From CALCKU01 sp964534845 (GTDB taxonomy: Bacteria; Pseudomonadota; Alphaproteobacteria; Caulobacterales; Maricaulaceae): 20,856 bases of DNA. Position 1 is the first letter of the stretch. Each line of letters starts with the position of its first letter. The position numbers were made by a program, and so were the translations under genes. Of this stretch, positions 16,185 to 20,856 are shown one piece after another. The notes under the pieces are model-generated. The model worked only from the letters and a program-made list of their open reading frames with translations, searched no databases and was not told the DNA's origin. The stretch is taken from contig CAZHPV010000048.1 of NCBI GenBank assembly GCA_964534845.1, positions 1 through 20,856 on the forward strand, written 5' to 3'.

Positions 16185-17279
16185 ATGACCAGTTTTTCAA
16201 ATATAGACGAAACGTCAGAAACGTCATCAGTGGTTGAATCTGAAGCACTCGCTTGGATAGCTCAACTTAACGGAGATGATGTTTCCGAAAAGGATTTGGC
16301 GGCCTTCAGAGAATGGGTCAATCGTAGTCCTGCACATCAAAAGGAAATTAAAGAGCTCTCAGAACTGTGGACGGGTTTGAATGTTTTGACGGTTATGGAC
16401 GAGCCGATCCGTCAGGCTGATAAAGTCTCGAAACAATTGCGAAAAAACCACGCCCGTAAGCATTGGAAACGCCGGTTTGTTTTACCTGCATTAGTGGGGG
16501 CTTTGGCGATGAGTGCTATCATGGTTTCTCCGCTATTGCGCGGTGATGACATCCAAAGCTCTACCTATGAAGCTAATATGAGTGTCCCGCTTGTGTTTAA
16601 GACCGCTAAAGGCGAGTCGCAGACCCATTCATTAGAAGATGGTTCCGTGATAACGATGAATACGGATAGTCATATAGAAGTCGACTTTACGCAGGGCCAG
16701 AGGGATGTCCGCCTCCTAAAGGGCGAAGCTTTATTTTCTGTTGCGCATGATGAAAGACGCCCGTTTTTAGTTTTTGCCAATGACGGGATTGTCAGGGCTG
16801 TGGGGACGGAGTTTTCTGTTCATATCAAAGGGAATGTTTTTGATGTTCTTGTGTCAGAAGGGGCTGTTGAGTTGTCCACGCTTAAGCCGACTAAGCCGGC
16901 ATCGGCAAAGGTAAGCCTATCTTCCAGAGCTACCAAAGTGGCCAGTCTTGGTATTATTAAGGCCGGTCATGCGGCACAAGTGAAAGATTCAAAAGCGTCC
17001 ATAGCGATTGTAAGCAATGATGTCATCGATGCAGAGCTTTCATGGCGTGTCGGACGGTTAGAATTTACAGGTGAGGGGCTAGAAGAGGCTATTGCAGAAT
17101 ATACCCGTTATACGGATTTAAATATCATTATTACGGACCCCGAACTCAAGACAATTAAGCTAGGCGGAGCTTTCCCAACGGGTGAACTCGATTTGTTTTT
17201 CAAAACATTGGAAGTGCAATTTGGGATAAAAGTGACTCAATCCGCTGATAATCAAGTTTATCTGGCAAAGTCAGAATGA
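16185..17279 (+). CDS. FecR-like transmembrane anti-sigma factor
   Basis: This 364-residue inner-membrane regulator should hold the adjacent sigma factor and respond to the TonB receptor. The N-terminal cytoplasmic domain (about residues 15-65, EALAWIAQLN... FREWVNRSPAHQ) is the DUF4880-type sigma-binding part. One membrane helix lies at about 98-118. The periplasmic FecR domain follows, with SLEDGSVITMNTDS, DVRLLKGEALFSV and VGTEFSVHI. The C-terminal part (LEEAIAEYTRYTDLNIIITD... LKLGG-like) is an STN-like/DUF4974 module that would contact the receptor's STN domain. ATG 16185, 4 nt after GGAG and 1 nt after the sigma stop, was preferred over an in-frame ATG at 16161 inside the sigma gene. 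Confidence 0.92.
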   Translation: MTSFSNIDETSETSSVVESEALAWIAQLNGDDVSEKDLAAFREWVNRSPAHQKEIKELSELWTGLNVLTVMDEPIRQADKVSKQLRKNHARKHWKRRFVLPALVGALAMSAIMVSPLLRGDDIQSSTYEANMSVPLVFKTAKGESQTHSLEDGSVITMNTDSHIEVDFTQGQRDVRLLKGEALFSVAHDERRPFLVFANDGIVRAVGTEFSVHIKGNVFDVLVSEGAVELSTLKPTKPASAKVSLSSRATKVASLGIIKAGHAAQVKDSKASIAIVSNDVIDAELSWRVGRLEFTGEGLEEAIAEYTRYTDLNIIITDPELKTIKLGGAFPTGELDLFFKTLEVQFGIKVTQSADNQVYLAKSE

Positions 17280-17282
17280 ACT

Positions 17283-17304
17283 GTTGCTAAAAAGCAACGA
17301 TTTT
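17283..17304 (+). terminator. Weak hairpin after the anti-sigma gene
   Basis: GTTGCT (17283-17288) pairs with AGCAAC (17293-17298) around a 4-nt A loop, followed by GATTTT. It starts 4 nt after the anti-sigma stop codon. The stem is short and the T run brief, so it may be only a partial terminator that uncouples receptor expression from the sigma/anti-sigma genes. Confidence 0.35.
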
Positions 17305-17331
17305 AAAAATAAGTTAACCAAAAAAATAAAA

Positions 17332-17350
17332 TAGCTGAGGTAAACAGCTA
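17332..17350. repeat. Inverted repeat upstream of the STN-receptor gene
   Basis: TAGCTG (17332-17337) and CAGCTA (17345-17350) form a perfect 6-nt inverted repeat with a 7-nt spacer, in the 151-nt gap between the anti-sigma and receptor genes. It may be an operator or leader hairpin for the receptor gene. I could not place the promoter that the sigma factor would be expected to use. Confidence 0.3.
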
Positions 17351-17430
17351 GCCATCCCTCTTACTTATCGGGTAACCATAGGGTTTGCGTTTGCAAATAG
17401 GTGAACACCTGAAATTTAAAAGGGAAAAAG

Positions 17431-20400
17431 TTGAATTTAAATAAAACGATAAAAGGAACATTCGTTTGTTTGGGTTTTGCTTTATCTTGTGTTGAAGCTT
17501 CGGCGTCCACACAGAGATATGAAATCGATATAAAGGCTACAGATGCGACTACGGCATTGACTATGTTAGCTAATCAAACCGATTTTCCTTTACTTTTTGA
17601 TTTTGATCAGGTGCGCGGTTTACGCGTTAATTCATTGAAGGGAACGTACACGCTAAAAGAAGCATTGGACCTCATTCTTCGAGATTCAGGGTTTTCAGGG
17701 AACCTAATGAACAGGGAAGTCATAACGATTTCTCCCATTAAACCAATTGAAACCCAAAAAGAGGAAGATCCAATGAATTTTAAGGGGACTAAACACAAAA
17801 TGCTGTCGGGAGCCTCCGCAGCATTATTGGCCGTGGCGGCCACGCCGCTCGCCGCACAAGCGCAAACCGCCGAAGATGAAGTCATCGCAACCGGTATCCG
17901 TCAATCACTGAGTAACGCGATCGCGGAAAAGCGTGAAACAACCAATTTGACTGAGATCATTCAGTCTGAAGCGATTGGTAAACTTCCCGACCAAAACCTG
18001 GCGGAAGTGTTAGAAAATATTACAGGTATCCAGATTACGAGAACTGCCGGTATTGGTAGTGCCGTGCAGATTCGGGGTACGGATGATAACCGTATTGAAA
18101 TTAATGGTGTTTCAACTGTGGGTTCTGGCGGACTTGGCGGTGGCCAAGGTACAACGGCTGGTGGCCGAAGCGGTATTGACTTCCAAGATTTGCCAGCGTC
18201 CCTAATTTCTTCACTACAAGTGACGAAAGTACCTGACGCAAAAGCGGTTGAAGGTACAGTCGGTGGTACAATCAACCTTCGGACTATTCGTCCTCTCGAA
18301 CTTTCTGATCGATTGGCCTCTATACGTTTGCAGGCTGAGCATAGCGACCTTTCCGATGATGTTGTTCCGCGCATTTCAGGAACTTATGGTGATAATTGGG
18401 AGCTTCCTAATGGCGGCGAGTTTGGTATTGTTTTAAGTGGTAGTTACGCTGAACAAAGCGTTACAGCGCTTCGGCCTCGTGTTGACCGTGATGCGGTTGT
18501 GAGCCCGGGTGATACTTTCCAGCCAAATGGAGACGGCGTTGATGTTCCTTTCGGAAGCATAGAAGACGAGCAATTCTTGCGTATTCAGTTCTTTGACCAG
18601 CGTCAGGATATTTTCCAGCTGGAAACACTTAACCTTGCGGGTACTTTAGAGTGGGCACCTACTGAAAATTTAAGCTTCTATTTTGACGGTATTTATAATG
18701 ACCAAACAGTTAACCAAGAAGGATCACAGATTCAGCTCTCTGGTGTGTCAGATGCCGATGTTGTTTCCGGGACAAATAATACGGCTTTTGAAACGACTAC
18801 CTTTGGTGAAATTTTAGGACCAAATGGTCCAATTGATCTTGGTTCAGTTCAAACTGTTACTCAAGGCGTTCTTCCAGCGGACTCTACGGGTCTGTTCATT
18901 GCTGGTTTGAATCCAAACCTACGCGGCGTAAGTAACTCAGGTGCGCGTTTAACAGAAAGTGATGTTTATAGTATTGGCGGTGACTGGGAAGGCGAAAAGC
19001 TGAAAATTTCTGCACAAGCCTCTATTTCATCTGCTGATACTGAAGCGCCAAATCTTTCATCAACGATTGATTTTATTAACCCGAACTCAGGACAACCGGT
19101 TCTTCCAGTCGCAGGGCTAAGAGATGCAGCGGATATAGAGCCTGGTGAAGATGGTGTATTCGGTACGGATGATGATGAAATATTTGAGACAGCCATTCCA
19201 GGAAGCCTTGATAATGGTACGCCATTAGTCTTCGATCTTACGGGCGGCGCCTTGACATTTGGTATTGCTCAGGGGCTTGCTACAACGCCCACGACAGAGC
19301 AATTGCTGGATCCTGCAAACTATCAACTTCGTCAAGTGCAACAAGGTGCTTCTACGGGCGAAAATGAAGAAAAAGCATTGCGCTTAGACCTGTCCTATGA
19401 TGTTTCAGATAATATATCATTTCTTTCGTCAATCGATTTTGGTTATCGTTATAATGAAAACACATCCGACAATAATAACGCAACATCAGCGAACAACCTA
19501 ACGGCTGCTGGCGGTATAAATTCAGTGACCGGTCTGATTACAGGATCTGCCTTTAACCGGCCAAATGGCGATCAGTTCGCAAATATTATTATTGCTGGAC
19601 CCGATAACTTTGATGATGGTGACGGGCGTGACCTGTTCATTGAAAATTTCCTTATCATTGACCCTGTGCTTGCATTCGATGAGCCCGATCTCGTACGTGA
19701 TACACTTAACGCCGCTATTGCTGCGAATAATGCCGCAAATGATGGTTTAGAACAGACTCTCGGTGGTGATATTGGTTTAATTGGTACGCCAGAGGTGGCT
19801 GCGACAGCTTCATTTAACATTGAAGAAGAAACGCATGCGCTTTATGCGCAGGCAAACTTTGACACAGTCATTGGAGACTTTCCCGTTCGTGGTAATGCCG
19901 GTTTGCGTTGGGTTGAAACAAGCCTAACGTCGACAGGTGCTACAACGGCAGTGAATAATGGCGAGTCAACTGTGGTCGAAGTTGTGGAAAATAGTAGCTA
20001 TGACTTCTTCTTGCCGCGCTTTAACCTTGCCGTTGATGTAAGAGATGATATCACGCTTCGCGGCGGTATCGCACGAGACATTAATCGTCCTGACTTTGGC
20101 GCTTTGTCAACATCAATCGTTTTCGGTGCGGGTCCTAATGATCCTGTACCCGTCGGTAACCCGAACTTGGTGCCAGAAGTTGTTTGGTCTTATGATGCGT
20201 CTGCGGAATGGTATTTCGCGCCGTCTAGCCTGTTCAGTATTGGTGTTTTCCATAAAGAACGGACGAACTTATTCTCACCTCTAACGACATTCCCGCCGGA
20301 GAATTTGAATGCTGCGGGTCAATTGAATATTGATATTACGGCTCCTTGTGAAGACGGTGGTATCTTTAATCCAATTGCAAACCGTAACATTAACAGCCCG

Positions 20401-20856
20401 ATTGAAGGCACGGGTATTTGTACACCTGTGACCATCACAACTAATGGCGAAGGTACGACAACGCAGACAGGTGTTGAACTTGCTTTGCAGTATGACCTTT
20501 CTGGATGGGAAGATAAGCTCGGTTGGGCCTCAGGCTTTGGTTTCATTGGTAACTATACCTACCAAACCACTGGCGGTAGTGCTGAAGACTTCGTGAATAA
20601 CTTTGCTGATGTTGGTGGATCTCGTAGGGTTTTTGATGTCTTAGGTATTGAGAATGCTCAAGACCAAATTCAGCTGCAAAACCTCTCGAGAAACTCATTT
20701 AACACGACTGTGTTCTATGAGAAATATGGTCTTAGTGCGCGTGCGCGTTACACGTGGCGTTCAAGCTTCCAGTCAACAGATCCAATTCAGTTTGGTGTGC
20801 CTAGAGTGAATGCGTCTCGTGGACAGTTAAACGGTAGTATCAATTACGATATAAAT
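17431..20856 (+). CDS. FecA-like TonB receptor with STN domain and an internal second signal peptide (3' cut by window)
   Basis: 1142 codons are visible with no stop. The TTG start has AAGGGA 5 nt upstream, and an in-frame TGA lies at 17410. Residues 1-25 form a signal peptide ending Ala-Ser-Ala. About 29-103 is an STN domain (IDIKATDATTALTMLANQT, LKGTYTLKEALDLIL, FSGNLMNREVITI), the module that signals to FecR. A short linker leads to Met115 and a second full signal peptide (115-144, ending Ala-Gln-Ala). Then come a TonB box DEVIATG (149-155), a plug with IGKLPDQNLAEVLENITGI in Caulobacter/Xanthomonas receptor style, and a barrel. Visible cysteines after the signals are C973 and C997. The FecI/FecR-like genes directly upstream fit a signalling receptor. 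The ligand is unknown; receptors of this plug style often take up carbohydrates or metal chelates. The 3' end lies beyond the window. Confidence 0.88.
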   Translation, partial: MNLNKTIKGTFVCLGFALSCVEASASTQRYEIDIKATDATTALTMLANQTDFPLLFDFDQVRGLRVNSLKGTYTLKEALDLILRDSGFSGNLMNREVITISPIKPIETQKEEDPMNFKGTKHKMLSGASAALLAVAATPLAAQAQTAEDEVIATGIRQSLSNAIAEKRETTNLTEIIQSEAIGKLPDQNLAEVLENITGIQITRTAGIGSAVQIRGTDDNRIEINGVSTVGSGGLGGGQGTTAGGRSGIDFQDLPASLISSLQVTKVPDAKAVEGTVGGTINLRTIRPLELSDRLASIRLQAEHSDLSDDVVPRISGTYGDNWELPNGGEFGIVLSGSYAEQSVTALRPRVDRDAVVSPGDTFQPNGDGVDVPFGSIEDEQFLRIQFFDQRQDIFQLETLNLAGTLEWAPTENLSFYFDGIYNDQTVNQEGSQIQLSGVSDADVVSGTNNTAFETTTFGEILGPNGPIDLGSVQTVTQGVLPADSTGLFIAGLNPNLRGVSNSGARLTESDVYSIGGDWEGEKLKISAQASISSADTEAPNLSSTIDFINPNSGQPVLPVAGLRDAADIEPGEDGVFGTDDDEIFETAIPGSLDNGTPLVFDLTGGALTFGIAQGLATTPTTEQLLDPANYQLRQVQQGASTGENEEKALRLDLSYDVSDNISFLSSIDFGYRYNENTSDNNNATSANNLTAAGGINSVTGLITGSAFNRPNGDQFANIIIAGPDNFDDGDGRDLFIENFLIIDPVLAFDEPDLVRDTLNAAIAANNAANDGLEQTLGGDIGLIGTPEVAATASFNIEEETHALYAQANFDTVIGDFPVRGNAGLRWVETSLTSTGATTAVNNGESTVVEVVENSSYDFFLPRFNLAVDVRDDITLRGGIARDINRPDFGALSTSIVFGAGPNDPVPVGNPNLVPEVVWSYDASAEWYFAPSSLFSIGVFHKERTNLFSPLTTFPPENLNAAGQLNIDITAPCEDGGIFNPIANRNINSPIEGTGICTPVTITTNGEGTTTQTGVELALQYDLSGWEDKLGWASGFGFIGNYTYQTTGGSAEDFVNNFADVGGSRRVFDVLGIENAQDQIQLQNLSRNSFNTTVFYEKYGLSARARYTWRSSFQSTDPIQFGVPRVNASRGQLNGSINYDIN
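17761..17775 (+). promoter_or_regulatory. Internal ribosome-binding site before the second start (ATG 17773)
   Basis: GAGGA (17761-17765) lies 7 nt before an in-frame ATG that opens a complete signal peptide. The spacing and match are as good as for the gene's TTG start. This supports separate initiation of a receptor without the STN domain, although the codons also encode the acidic linker Glu-Glu-Asp-Pro and could be coincidental. Confidence 0.5.
17773..17862 (+). other. Second signal-peptide coding segment inside the receptor gene
   Basis: Codons 115-144 encode Met-Asn-Phe-Lys, several basic residues, an Ala/Leu-rich hydrophobic core and an Ala-Gln-Ala cleavage site directly before the TonB-box region. 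This is a canonical signal peptide. It is placed where a normal STN receptor has only a short linker between STN and TonB box. Confidence 0.8.

Noticed and set aside
17607..18374. Minus-strand open frames (92 and 137 codons) inside the STN receptor
   Set aside because: They are antisense to clearly conserved STN, TonB-box and plug coding sequence and are rich in Ser/Pro as expected of shadow frames.

Overview
The window reads as chromosomal DNA of a Gram-negative, probably marine alphaproteobacterium with moderate GC. The evidence is two large TonB-dependent outer-membrane receptors, the second with the plug style common in Caulobacter and Xanthomonas, a FecI/FecR-type sigma/anti-sigma pair, and a secG-pyrG neighbourhood. 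Placement near Hyphomonadaceae/Maricaulales is inference from protein style only. I see no transposase, integrase, tRNA, rRNA or CRISPR array.

Layout. At 6-3095 (+) lies a complete TonB-dependent receptor, closed by a strong hairpin terminator. From 3162 to 7706 are five single genes: a membrane protein with a coiled coil and a double zinc ribbon (-), a MAPEG-family membrane protein (+), a trypsin-like serine protease without a visible signal peptide (-), malonyl-CoA decarboxylase (+), and an unrecognised 204-residue protein made of two copies of one domain (-). From 7884 to 11364 (-) is a compact high-affinity phosphate importer in the order pstS-pstC-pstA-pstB. A hairpin straddles the pstS stop codon, and neither phoU nor phoB/phoR is in view. 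From 11630 to 14287 (+) are secG, pyrG and a DUF302 lipoprotein. A YghU-type glutathione transferase (-) converges on them.

The right end, 15650-20856 (+), is a cell-surface signalling unit: an ECF sigma factor, a FecR-like anti-sigma factor 1 nt downstream, then a TonB-dependent receptor that runs off the window. In FecI/FecR/FecA-type systems, ligand binding to the receptor is passed through its periplasmic STN domain to the C-terminal part of FecR. This releases the sigma factor to transcribe the receptor gene. The ligand here is unknown.

The most unusual feature is in this last receptor. Its reading frame opens at a TTG codon (17431) with a good ribosome site, and encodes a signal peptide and an STN domain. 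It then continues without a stop into a second complete signal peptide (ATG 17773, with its own Shine-Dalgarno-like sequence), a TonB box, a plug and a barrel. Calling the gene from the ATG would lose the signalling domain. The arrangement suggests two products or a polyprotein-like precursor.
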